Shown here: positions 25,428 through 34,741 of the stretch, piece after piece
How positions within the stretch are numbered: the stretch's first letter is position 1
Layout of the letters: each line of letters begins with the position of its first letter
Source of the DNA: Bacteroidetes bacterium 37-13
GTDB taxonomy: Bacteria > Bacteroidota > Bacteroidia > Chitinophagales > LD1
NCBI GenBank assembly: GCA_001897535.1
Contig: MKTC01000027.1
Span: 1 to 64,000, forward strand
Direction of reading: 5' to 3'
DNA length: 64,000 bases
Translations under genes and position numbers: made by a program
The notes under the pieces: generated by a model
Seen by the model: the letters and a program-made list of their open reading frames with translations, nothing else
The model's database searches: none
Told to the model about the DNA's origin: nothing

Positions 25428-26936
25428 TTAGCGTGGCTCATAAGTCTTTTGACTTTCTGATTCCTCGAAGGGCTTTTTCGGCTTGTGTGTTGGGTCTTCT
25501 TCATGAAGAATAAAGTCCTCAACTTGTTCTGCACCAATACGTTTAGCTATAATCTTTTTGTCTTTATCAAGAATATAAATTTGTGGAGTGCTTTGTATAT
25601 CCCACTCGTAGCGGTAATTATTTTGGCGGAATGGATCGGCAACATTTATCCAGTCTAAACCTTTTTCGTGAATAAAGTCTGTCCAATCTTTCATTTTTTC
25701 TTTACCCATAATTGCCGGAGCAAAAACTTCAACACTTATTCCTTTCTTTTTTAAGGCGTGATAAGCTTCTAACAATACCGGTATTTCTTTTTTGCAGTGT
25801 CCGCAATCCGGATCCCAAAAACACAATACCACATATTTGTTTGTTAAATTATAAAGGTTGTAATACTTCTTTAAAGTAGAATCTGCCAACACAATATTCT
25901 GTGCTTTTTTGCCCATCAAAAGCGGTTCTAAAATGGTTCCGCGTTCAATAATTTTTGCCAGCTGTGCAGAATCAACCCAAGGGGCATAACCTTTAGCATA
26001 ATAGTCTTTCACCAAATGCACATACACCGCGTCCATTCCCATTACTTTAGAGTTTGCCATAGTGTTTAAAAAATACACCAGCATATACTTAAAAATATCG
26101 CCTTGTGGATTTGCCTTTTTCAATAAATCATCAGCCGCTGCAGAAAGTGAATCAGGAATTTGATAAACTGTGCGTGTGAAATATTGGTTCAATTTATTGT
26201 GTAAAACCGGAGTGCGCAGCAAGCGGTCGTCATTCAAATCTATATTATCCCAATAATGCGTTTTATACCAATACCATTGGAAAGTAGAATCTGTAATTTT
26301 ACCGGTTGCATCGCGTGGTGCTTCCGGCACTTCAAGCTCTTTCATGGTTTTAAGCACTTTAGCATAAAGTGTTGTTGGGTGGTCGCGCATAATTGTTTCG
26401 CGCTTGCTTTTTACTTCGGTATCTAACTTGCGCAGTTCGCCTTTAAGTGCTTCTTTTTTAGCATCGCCTTCTGCTTTTTTCAACTCACTATTTAGCGAAT
26501 CTGATGCTTTGCGGATTTTGTTCAGATACAACATATCGTCATAAAAAAGTTTATTCTCTTCAGAATTAAACACTTTCATTTTGCCTGCCAATTCTGTGGT
26601 GTCTGTTTCCAATTGAAATTGCGGCTCGCTCATAATAAACTCAAAATAGCGATTGCCTAATTTCGGAAAAACCGCTAAATAAATTCCTCCCGGCAAAGCA
26701 GTATCGGCTTTTATAGTTGCTACACCTTTTGAATCGAACAACACCGTGTCTTTTACATATTGCTTATCGCCACTGTAAAAAGCCAAAACCATGTTGCTGT
26801 TCTCCAACCCTTTTACGGTAAGTTTAATATTGGTGTGAACTTTGGATTTTGCTGCTGTAGGAGCTTTTTCGTTTTTGTTTTGTGCAAATGCAAAAGATAC
26901 GCATAAGCCTAAGGCAAATAGAAATAGTTTCTTCAT
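25428..26936 (-). CDS. Secreted TlpA-like thioredoxin-fold protein (DUF4369/DUF5106 type)
   Basis: 502 residues from the ATG at 26936, which begins a clear signal peptide (MKKLFLFALGLCVSFAFAQ); an in-frame ATG 18 codons upstream would spoil it. In order: a beta-rich DUF4369-like N-terminal domain (about 40-130), a charged helical segment (about 140-200), a DUF5106-like helical domain (about 215-350), and a redoxin domain with the active site CGHC at about 378-381 and the cis-Pro segment STPQIYILD. It probably reduces or isomerises disulfides in the periplasm. It is a single gene, near the surface-protein locus. Confidence 0.85.
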   Translation of the reverse strand: MKKLFLFALGLCVSFAFAQNKNEKAPTAAKSKVHTNIKLTVKGLENSNMVLAFYSGDKQYVKDTVLFDSKGVATIKADTALPGGIYLAVFPKLGNRYFEFIMSEPQFQLETDTTELAGKMKVFNSEENKLFYDDMLYLNKIRKASDSLNSELKKAEGDAKKEALKGELRKLDTEVKSKRETIMRDHPTTLYAKVLKTMKELEVPEAPRDATGKITDSTFQWYWYKTHYWDNIDLNDDRLLRTPVLHNKLNQYFTRTVYQIPDSLSAAADDLLKKANPQGDIFKYMLVYFLNTMANSKVMGMDAVYVHLVKDYYAKGYAPWVDSAQLAKIIERGTILEPLLMGKKAQNIVLADSTLKKYYNLYNLTNKYVVLCFWDPDCGHCKKEIPVLLEAYHALKKKGISVEVFAPAIMGKEKMKDWTDFIHEKGLDWINVADPFRQNNYRYEWDIQSTPQIYILDKDKKIIAKRIGAEQVEDFILHEEDPTHKPKKPFEESESQKTYEPR

Positions 26937-27037
26937 AAATAATTTTGATGCGGTAAATTTACAATTATGATTGACGTAATACTGCAACAAAGGTGAAAAG
27001 TTGCGTAGTTAATTTTTGTTAGGCTGAGCCAAAGTGC

Positions 27038-29092
27038 TTAATTCTCTGAAATCAAAATTTCGACTCTTCGTTCGCGAGCTGCGGCAAGTGAAAAAACACT
27101 GTTGCGCGTGTCTTGTAAATTATCACTTACATTTTTTGCTGCTGTTTCTTCTCCATTAGAAACCATTTCAACTTTCAATCTTCCACTTTGAATGTATTGC
27201 TGCAATGCGCTTTCGCGATAGCGAAACAAAAAATTAAACACACTTGCAGCTCTGCGTCTGCCAAGCAAAATATTGTATTCATTAAAGTTTAGTGGTGAGC
27301 AATAACCTGAAATTTTTATACGCACTTGCTTTCCATTTTCGAGTTGTTTTAGAACTTGTGCTGCTACCACAACCAATTTATGAAAACTCGCTTCTACCGT
27401 ATCGGCAAACCAAATTTTTATTGCTCTTTCTGCTATTGCTTTATCACTTTTTGGAAGAGAAGCCGCATAGTTTTTCAAATACTCATTCTCTAAATTTGTG
27501 TACGATTCATAAGCATCTCTATAACTCAAAATAGTTGTGTCTGCAAGCGTTTTGGGGTTTGGTTCATCATTGTGGAAATACAAAGTTATGTGCTCGTTTA
27601 AGTTTGTAACGTTGGTTTTGTTTGGAAGAATTGGCGCAGTTGAAATTGGAATTTCGTTTTGTGCAACAGCGGTTTCTTCTTGTTTTACTTTCGTTTCCGT
27701 AACTGCCACTTGCGCAACTGTATCAGGAATAATTTTTTGTGCTTGATTAGTTGTGTCGGCAGCGGTTTCTTTCTTTCTTTCTTTCGCTACCATATAAATA
27801 TCGTTGCAGCAGGTTTCGGCTTCAATAAATTTAGAGCCAACTCTATTGCTACTAAAAAATGCTACAGAATCATAAGGTGAAAAATACACTTCGTTTGCAC
27901 CGGAATTTATTGGCTTGCGCATATTTTTTGGCTTGCCAAAATCTGCTGTTTGTAAAGCCTTTATTTCAGCAGCAAAAACATCAAACCCGCCATAGCCATA
28001 GTGCCAAAGCGAAGAAAAATATAAACGATTACTATCTGCAAAAGGCGTAACTTCATCGTCAACAGAATTGATGTGATTGCCTGCGTTTTGCGGATAATCC
28101 CATTCTGTTTTGCTCAATCTTTTGCTCAACCAAATATCCATTTTTCCTTTTGTACCCGGTCGGTTTGAAGCAAAAAACAACCACTGATTTCCGTTTGCTT
28201 CATTTAAAACATTCGGATGCGTTGTGGTGTAGCCTGTAAGGTTGATATTCACCGGTAATTCTTTTGCTGTTTCCCATTTTTGGTTTACAAAATGAGAAAC
28301 AAAAATTTTACACCGTGTGATGCCACTTTCTGTATTGCATTGCGTAAAAAATATTTCTTCTCCATACTTTTTACTGTTAGAAAAAAAACCGTTTGCAATA
28401 TGTTTTGCCGAAGTTTCGGCAATGCCGGGTAAAAAACTTTGGTCTGTTGCAGCATCAATCATTTGTGTGCGAAAAGCCTTTCCTTTTGCGGGTTTGGTGG
28501 TGGAGTAATAAAATTTATTTTCGGGAGAAACAAAAGGGTTAAGTTCAGAAAACGTAGAATTTATACTATCTGGCAAGTGAATAATTTCTAAGGAATCTTG
28601 TGTGCTGTTTGCCATTGCCCACGAGCAACTTTCTATTAATTGTTGAACCTTTTGTGCATAAAAATCTTTCTTGCGATACTTGTTTTGAAAAGCCGTTAAA
28701 TGTGTTTTTGCTTCTTCGTATCGCTCTAAATTTACAAGCATGCTACCCAACCAAAAATTACAGAGTGGAAACTTTTTATCCTTATCTTTTTCGATTACTT
28801 GTTCGTAAGCTTGTTCTGCATTTTTATAGTCATTAAAAAGCCTTGATGCTTCAGCAAAACCATACCAAATTTCTGGTTGCGAATCGTCTTTATCTAATGC
28901 TTGTTTAAAGTATTTTGCAGCGGCATAAAATTCTCCGGTGTTCAAGTTTTCGTTGGCCGCCTTGTAGAGTTGCTCTACCGTTTGCGAAAAAATTATTGAT
29001 GGCAACAAGCAAAGCAGAAAAAGAAATTTTCTGCAAAGCAATTTGTTTTGTTTGTATATATTTTCATTAAGTACAAAAACTTCTTTTCCCAT
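27038..29092 (-). CDS. OmpA-family protein with TPR and beta-propeller (PorE-like layout)
   Basis: A 684-residue envelope protein. After an N-terminal extension and signal segment (LFLLCLLPSIIFSQ, about 25-38) come TPR repeats (about 40-160), a PD40-like propeller (about 180-430; WLFFASNRPGTKGKMDIWLS), a Thr/Val/Ala-rich linker, and a C-terminal OmpA-like domain (about 560-684) with the peptidoglycan-binding NxxLGRRRAxxV motif. The same domain order is known from PorE and from OmpA proteins next to SprF-type genes. It likely ties an outer-membrane complex to the wall. Third gene of the locus headed by the CHU_C giant, 30 bases after the PorP/SprF gene. Confidence 0.85.
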   Translation of the reverse strand: MGKEVFVLNENIYKQNKLLCRKFLFLLCLLPSIIFSQTVEQLYKAANENLNTGEFYAAAKYFKQALDKDDSQPEIWYGFAEASRLFNDYKNAEQAYEQVIEKDKDKKFPLCNFWLGSMLVNLERYEEAKTHLTAFQNKYRKKDFYAQKVQQLIESCSWAMANSTQDSLEIIHLPDSINSTFSELNPFVSPENKFYYSTTKPAKGKAFRTQMIDAATDQSFLPGIAETSAKHIANGFFSNSKKYGEEIFFTQCNTESGITRCKIFVSHFVNQKWETAKELPVNINLTGYTTTHPNVLNEANGNQWLFFASNRPGTKGKMDIWLSKRLSKTEWDYPQNAGNHINSVDDEVTPFADSNRLYFSSLWHYGYGGFDVFAAEIKALQTADFGKPKNMRKPINSGANEVYFSPYDSVAFFSSNRVGSKFIEAETCCNDIYMVAKERKKETAADTTNQAQKIIPDTVAQVAVTETKVKQEETAVAQNEIPISTAPILPNKTNVTNLNEHITLYFHNDEPNPKTLADTTILSYRDAYESYTNLENEYLKNYAASLPKSDKAIAERAIKIWFADTVEASFHKLVVVAAQVLKQLENGKQVRIKISGYCSPLNFNEYNILLGRRRAASVFNFLFRYRESALQQYIQSGRLKVEMVSNGEETAAKNVSDNLQDTRNSVFSLAAARERRVEILISEN

Positions 29093-29122
29093 TTAAGCCT
29101 ATAAAATTCTATTTGTTTTTCA

Positions 29123-30190
29123 CTACAAAAACACCGGACATTGTGTTCCTGTTTTCTTCAATTTTTTCACTCTTGACAATTCATAAATCAAACTAATTTC
29201 TACTCCGCCATTGCTCTTGGTGGCTGTAGTAAACGATGATAAATTGATGTCGTAAGTTAAGTTCACTTTTAGTGTGTTGTATTCTAAACCAACGAGCGGA
29301 TAAATGGCATCAACTCTTTTATTGGCAGTAGAAACCAATTTCTTGCGCGGGTTCATTCTGCAATAGATACCTGTGTTTAAGGCAATTCTTCGCTTTGGCG
29401 AATAATCTAAATAGCTGCGCAAAAACATTCCTAAAGTATGCTCTTGAATATTTGCATCGCCCAAAAACAAACTCTCGCTTTGGAAGCGGTAAAAATATTC
29501 CGGCACTAAATCGAAACGCTCGGCAAGCTTTGCCGAACCTTTTAAATGAATAGAAATTACACTTCCCATTCGCACCGAAGCATCTTTAAAAAATGAAAGC
29601 CGTGGTTGATTGATGTGGCTATATTGAAAACCAATTTGAAATCCGTTTCGCTGATTCTTTACGTATTGGTAAGCAATACCCAAACCCATATCGAATGCAA
29701 AGGCTGAAGTGCGTACAAAATTTTCGTTTGAAGATAGTGTAGAGTCAAATGCATCACCCGAAAACTGACTATCGAAAAACAAATTTTTCGGGTCAAAACT
29801 TCGATAAACAAATCCCGGAGAAACTCCAACAGAAACAAAATGCTGGCGGTGTAATTTTATAGCCACGCTAAGCGGCAGCGCAGCCTGCATAAAAGTAAAT
29901 CTTGAGTCGCCAGCTTTATCGTATTGAAACTGTAATCCTCCACCGAGCCGCGTGCCTTGCTCAAACTGAAAAAAATTCATTTCTGCCGAAGCGCTTACTG
30001 TATTGTAATTTACAGGAACATTTGCCCATTGGTTTCTATAAACTAAATTGAAACGGTAATCTGCATCCATCAAATTGGCGTAAGCAGAAGAGGCATACAA
30101 AGGGTTAAAACCAAACTGCGAAAAGTGTATAGATTGTGCATTGCTAAAACCAAAAACAAACAAGCATATCACCGAAAACAAATGCTTCAT
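29123..30190 (-). CDS. PorP/SprF family outer-membrane protein
   Basis: About 355 residues from the ATG at 30190, which starts a good signal peptide (MKHLFSVICLFVFGFSNAQ); an in-frame start 20 codons earlier is less likely. The mature start SIHFSQF and the segments NPLYASSAYANL and YRNQWANVP are typical of the family, followed by an amphipathic beta-barrel pattern to the end. In Flavobacterium SprF is needed for secretion or surface attachment of the adhesin SprB. Here it directly follows a CHU_C-bearing giant, which is therefore its probable client. Confidence 0.9.
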   Translation of the reverse strand: MKHLFSVICLFVFGFSNAQSIHFSQFGFNPLYASSAYANLMDADYRFNLVYRNQWANVPVNYNTVSASAEMNFFQFEQGTRLGGGLQFQYDKAGDSRFTFMQAALPLSVAIKLHRQHFVSVGVSPGFVYRSFDPKNLFFDSQFSGDAFDSTLSSNENFVRTSAFAFDMGLGIAYQYVKNQRNGFQIGFQYSHINQPRLSFFKDASVRMGSVISIHLKGSAKLAERFDLVPEYFYRFQSESLFLGDANIQEHTLGMFLRSYLDYSPKRRIALNTGIYCRMNPRKKLVSTANKRVDAIYPLVGLEYNTLKVNLTYDINLSSFTTATKSNGGVEISLIYELSRVKKLKKTGTQCPVFL

Positions 30191-30291
30191 TTTCACAGAA
30201 GCAAATCTGTTTGGCTTATCAACTTGCACTAATTTTTGTTTTGTAAACATTCCGTTTTTCTCTATCGTTTTTCTTTTTTCTCAATTCATAA

Positions 30292-33200
30292 TTATTTCAG
30301 CAAGCTAATATTTCCACGTTTTTCAACTACTTCGCCATCATCGCATTTCGCTTTTAGATAAAACCCAAAAACGCCACTATCCAAAGGCTTTCCACCAAAA
30401 GTTCCGTCCCAGCCTTTTGCTTGGTCTGAGGTTTCAAACATCAGTTGCCCCCAGCGATCGTAAACCGCAAAATACAATTCGGTAACGCGCAAACTTCGCA
30501 AGTACAAAACATCGTTTACACCATCACCATTTGGCGTAAAAGCATTCGGTAAAAACACGCCTCCGGTTTTGCATGGTGTTCTAAACACATACACAATTAC
30601 CGTGTCGCTTACCTTGCAGCCGTTGCTGTCTTCTGCCAACACTTTATACACTGTAGTTTCCAAAGGAAAAGCAAGTGGTGTAGCCGAATTGGTATCGCTC
30701 AAAGTTTCATCGTATTCCCATCGAAACGTTGCAACACCTTCGCCCAAAAGTTCTAACTGTGAAGTATCGGAATAATGAATAGTATATGGCTTTGCAATGG
30801 CGTTTACCGATGGTAATTTTGAAACAATATCTACAAGTACTTTACCGGTAAAAGTGCAGCCCATTTGGTTGGTAACCAACACTGTAAAAGTAGTGTCGCG
30901 CGGTGGACTCACCAAAGGTGTGGAAGTGCCTTGTCCTGCTAAAATTAATGTTGGCGGACTCCAATCATAAACTAGTGTTTGTCCAGGTTTAGAGTTGCTG
31001 GCATCTAAACGCACCGAATCGCCAGGACACGTTGCCACACTTGCCTTTACAGACACTGCATCGCTAAATACAATTACAGTTTGTTGAATAGTATCTGTAC
31101 AATTTCCGCGTTTTACGTAGAGTGTATATTTTGTGGTTGAATCTGGCGAGGCAAACGGGTTTGATACATGTGTTTCATTCAACGAGGCATCGTATTCCCA
31201 TTGGTAAGTTACATTATCTACTCCGGGCGGAATACCAATTTGTGTTTTTGCCGATTTGCAAATGGTTACATCGGGCAATATAGACGCAGAATTATTCAGG
31301 ATAAGAATTTGCTTTTCAACCGTATCTACTCTATTGCAAGTAGAAGTATCTGCAACTATCAACTTAATGTTGTACAAGCCCGGCTGAGTGAAAGTGTAAA
31401 CTGCATTACTATCGTTTGTAGTGAAACCATTGCTAAAAATCCAAGTAAAATCAGCATCACCTTTCACATTGCTGGTATTGGCAAACGTAGCGGTGTAGGG
31501 CAATTGGCAAGGCGGAGTTGGCACTATAAAATCAGCAAATGTAATAGGTATATTAAAATCGAATTTGTAAACAGCTTCGTTGCAATTTGGGCTGTTGTTG
31601 GTTTGCGAAACCGCTCCCGATGTAGTAGGAAAATCGCTTACACCACCGCAACCGGCACAAACACTTTGATACAAAATTCCTTGTTTGCTATAGCGTGAAG
31701 TGCCGCCATCTACGTGATCCATTGCTGTTGGGCTACCAAAAAATGTAGAATAAAACAAGCCCGAAGCATCATCATTTAGCACTGCCATGTAAAAATCATT
31801 TCCATCGGTGGTGTTGCTATAAGCTCCTGCCGTAATCGGTAAGTTTCTGGTAGAAAGTTGATTGCCAATGCTCGAGCCCCAGCCGGTTATATAAACTTTA
31901 GAACACAAATCAACCAAAAATGCTGTTGGCGAAATATCAGGAACGCCTCTGCCGGAACCAATAGTAGTACTCCAAATTACGCTGCTTAAATCGTGATGAA
32001 TTTTCGTGATAAACAAACCACTATTTGGGTTGTTGTATGCTGCATTATCAATAAAAAAATTGCTCTTGTCTTCTGTTTGCCCAACCACATAAACATTGTT
32101 TGAACGGTCGTTTTCTACAAAATATATTTGGTCGTATTCAGCAGTTCCCCAATAAGTAGAAGCTTCTATTGCCAAGCCCGATTTATCAATTAAAGTAATA
32201 AAGCCATCGGCTTTGCCGCCTGCGTTTGTAGCTTGCAGCATAGAGTTTTGTGTAATAGGAAAAGAATCCACCGAATGTGTGCCGCCACACACAAACAAAT
32301 CATCATTTTTATCTAACGAAAGCGAATAAATAGCATCATCATTTTCGCCACCTAAATACGAACACCAAACCATTGTAGAAAGGCTGTTGTTCATTTTAAT
32401 AATGATACCGTCTAATCCGCCTTTGTTCTGCTCTTGAAACACACCTTGCGTAACCGGAAAATCGGTAGAGCGCGTGCAAGTTGCCAAGTAAATGTTGTCT
32501 TGTTTATCTATATCTATTTCTCCGCGAACCTCATCGGCATAGTTATATTTCAAAAAATTTGTAGCGCTTGTGTTTAAGCCATCGTTGCCTGTGCCGCCCA
32601 CAAAAGTAGAAGCCAACAATTGTGTTCCATCGGAGCTAAAACGCGTAATCACAATGTCTGAACCATTGATGTAATGAACGCCTAAACCGCCAAAAGGCCC
32701 GGGGCTTGGACCACCATTAAAAGTAGTATCAAAAGCATTTGCCGTAACCGGAAAATTATCGGAACTGGTAGTACCGAACAAAAAGAGCTCATCGTTGGTA
32801 TTCACAATTAAACTATGTGGCAACTCATCTGATTTTCCACCAAGATAAGTTGAGTATAAACGTTGCGTTCCGGTTTCATTATATTTTGTAATTCCAATAT
32901 CAGTTCCTGCGATTCCGCCCTGCCCTGTGCCGCCAGCCCAGTTGATTTGGTAAGCGCCCGGAGTAGTTGGATAGCCGAAGCCAAAAACACTGCCTGCGGC
33001 ATAAGCATTTCCTTTGCTGTCGTAAGTTGCTGTGTAACCAAAATTATCGGCAGTAGAGCCGCTATAAGTAGAAAAAATTAGTGCCGGATCTATCACCAAA
33101 TCATAGCGTCTGTTAAAGCCATTTGGCAAAGTAAATTTCACTTCATTTTCTGAAAGAATAAACGCACACGCCACCTCAACTTTCTTTCCATTAATAACTT

Positions 33201-33840
33201 GGTAAGCATAAGGTTTTGCTTCTACCACATCGCCAACCGAAGTAGTAAGAAGCAGTGCGCCATCCTTAATTAAAATTCCATTTTGTCCTTCATACTTTAA
33301 GCGAATAGGAAGTGCATCTTCTTTATAGTTTGCACGCACTATCCAGTCAAATTTCGGGTGATTATTTTCTGAAAAAACTTTCAAGTTTATACCTTCATAA
33401 ATATTTTCATATTCTACACCGTAAAAGCCAGGAACATGACTTGCCCATTTGGTTTTATCTTTTCCTAAAAAATAATTAAAATACTCTTTTAGCTCTTCTT
33501 CTCCTTTAATTTTTGCGTTTTTGTTTGCCCCCACAAAATTCACTCTCACTGCGTGGCAATCTATGGCTTCAGGAAAGTCAGGAGTGAAATCGTGCGAGCG
33601 GTGATGACTGTGCCTTAGCAGCATAAATTGCTCTTCTTTCGCTTTGGTGAAAGTGTAGCCGTTTTGCTCTAAAAATATTGCGCCAAAAGGAACATCGGCT
33701 TTAAACTTTATATTGGAATGCCATTGGTTTTTATTGAAAATAAAACGCAGGTTTTTGCAACTGCTACACTCGTGCGCAGCAGCAGTAATGCCCCCCAAAA
33801 AAATCATCAATAAAATAATGCGTAAAAGCCTTGCTTGCAT
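30292..33840 (-). CDS. Giant SBBP/PKD surface protein with gliding-type C-terminal domain (CHU_C)
   Basis: A 1182-residue secreted protein. Signal peptide 1-21; an N-terminal beta domain (about 25-250) of the type that precedes SBBP repeats; a large SBBP-like propeller (about 255-760) with recurring YSTYLGG and DxxDNxY-type segments; a PKD domain (about 785-850, FTWIFSNGF); Ig/PKD-like modules (about 855-1085); and the CHU_C sorting domain (about 1095-1182, VFLPNAFTPNGDGVND ... WDGTFGGKPLDSGVFGFYLKA). CHU_C ends mark type-B T9SS cargo. It heads the operon with PorP/SprF and the OmpA protein. Function is probably adhesion or motility; the ligand is unknown. Confidence 0.88.
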   Translation of the reverse strand: MQARLLRIILLMIFLGGITAAAHECSSCKNLRFIFNKNQWHSNIKFKADVPFGAIFLEQNGYTFTKAKEEQFMLLRHSHHRSHDFTPDFPEAIDCHAVRVNFVGANKNAKIKGEEELKEYFNYFLGKDKTKWASHVPGFYGVEYENIYEGINLKVFSENNHPKFDWIVRANYKEDALPIRLKYEGQNGILIKDGALLLTTSVGDVVEAKPYAYQVINGKKVEVACAFILSENEVKFTLPNGFNRRYDLVIDPALIFSTYSGSTADNFGYTATYDSKGNAYAAGSVFGFGYPTTPGAYQINWAGGTGQGGIAGTDIGITKYNETGTQRLYSTYLGGKSDELPHSLIVNTNDELFLFGTTSSDNFPVTANAFDTTFNGGPSPGPFGGLGVHYINGSDIVITRFSSDGTQLLASTFVGGTGNDGLNTSATNFLKYNYADEVRGEIDIDKQDNIYLATCTRSTDFPVTQGVFQEQNKGGLDGIIIKMNNSLSTMVWCSYLGGENDDAIYSLSLDKNDDLFVCGGTHSVDSFPITQNSMLQATNAGGKADGFITLIDKSGLAIEASTYWGTAEYDQIYFVENDRSNNVYVVGQTEDKSNFFIDNAAYNNPNSGLFITKIHHDLSSVIWSTTIGSGRGVPDISPTAFLVDLCSKVYITGWGSSIGNQLSTRNLPITAGAYSNTTDGNDFYMAVLNDDASGLFYSTFFGSPTAMDHVDGGTSRYSKQGILYQSVCAGCGGVSDFPTTSGAVSQTNNSPNCNEAVYKFDFNIPITFADFIVPTPPCQLPYTATFANTSNVKGDADFTWIFSNGFTTNDSNAVYTFTQPGLYNIKLIVADTSTCNRVDTVEKQILILNNSASILPDVTICKSAKTQIGIPPGVDNVTYQWEYDASLNETHVSNPFASPDSTTKYTLYVKRGNCTDTIQQTVIVFSDAVSVKASVATCPGDSVRLDASNSKPGQTLVYDWSPPTLILAGQGTSTPLVSPPRDTTFTVLVTNQMGCTFTGKVLVDIVSKLPSVNAIAKPYTIHYSDTSQLELLGEGVATFRWEYDETLSDTNSATPLAFPLETTVYKVLAEDSNGCKVSDTVIVYVFRTPCKTGGVFLPNAFTPNGDGVNDVLYLRSLRVTELYFAVYDRWGQLMFETSDQAKGWDGTFGGKPLDSGVFGFYLKAKCDDGEVVEKRGNISLLK

Positions 33841-33943
33841 ATTTGCGTAAAGCTAAAAATTGTTTTGTAATACTTTCTTATCTTTAAGACGATACTTTTA
33901 TAGAAATAATACATTTGGCATCACAACATATTTTAGAAATTCC

Positions 33944-34732
33944 ATGTCGCTACTTTACCAAACGCTACAAAAACAACCTTTCGTAATTGCCGGGCCTTGC
34001 ATTATAGAGTCAGAAGAAATATGTTTTGAAATTGCTGAAACGGCAAAACTTGCTGCTGAAAAAAATGGTTTCACATACATTTTTAAAGCCTCATTTGATA
34101 AAGCAAACCGAACATCAATAGGTTCTTACAGAGGAAAAGGAATTGAAGCCGGTTTAAAAATTTTAGAGAAGGTAAAGCAAAAATTTGATGTGCCAATTAC
34201 CACCGATATTCATTTGCCGGAGCAGGCTGCTGCTGTAAGTTCTATTGTTGATATTATTCAAATTCCGGCTTTTTTGTGCCGCCAAACCGACTTACTTTTA
34301 GCTGCTGCCGAAACCGGAAATATTGTAAATATTAAAAAGGCACAGTTTTTAAGTGGCGCGCAAATGCGTTTTCCACTGGAGAAAGTAATTGCTGCCGGCA
34401 ACCGCCAAGTATTGCTCACCGAGCGCGGCAGCATGTTTGGCTACGACCGTTTGGTAGTTGATTTCACAGGAATTTTGGACATGCAAAAATTGGGTGTGCC
34501 TGTGGTGATGGATGCTACACATTCTGTTCAGCAACCCGGAGGGCTGAGCGGCAAAACCGGAGGCAATCGCGAATACGCTTTGCCACTTGCAAAAGCTGCT
34601 GCTGCTGTTGGCGTGCGCGGTTTCTTTTTTGAGGTTCACCCTAATCCGGAAAAAGCACTTTCTGATGGGGCAAACTCATTGTATTTAAACAAGTTTAAAA
34701 AAGCATTGGAGGAAATAAGCAAGTTGTTTTAG
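33944..34732 (+). CDS. kdsA: 3-deoxy-8-phosphooctulonate synthase
   Basis: 262 residues from the ATG at 33944, which gives the usual N-terminus leading to FVIAGPCIIES; an in-frame frame upstream adds 28 residues unlike the family. It joins phosphoenolpyruvate and arabinose-5-phosphate to make Kdo-8-phosphate for LPS. Seen: KASFDKANRTS, TDIHLPEQ, QIPAFLCRQTDLL, KKAQFLSG and MDATHSVQQPGG, all KdsA motifs. It converges on gldE with a nine-base gap. No kdsB or kpsF is adjacent. Confidence 0.96.
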   Translation: MSLLYQTLQKQPFVIAGPCIIESEEICFEIAETAKLAAEKNGFTYIFKASFDKANRTSIGSYRGKGIEAGLKILEKVKQKFDVPITTDIHLPEQAAAVSSIVDIIQIPAFLCRQTDLLLAAAETGNIVNIKKAQFLSGAQMRFPLEKVIAAGNRQVLLTERGSMFGYDRLVVDFTGILDMQKLGVPVVMDATHSVQQPGGLSGKTGGNREYALPLAKAAAAVGVRGFFFEVHPNPEKALSDGANSLYLNKFKKALEEISKLF

Positions 34733-34741
34733 TAATATACT

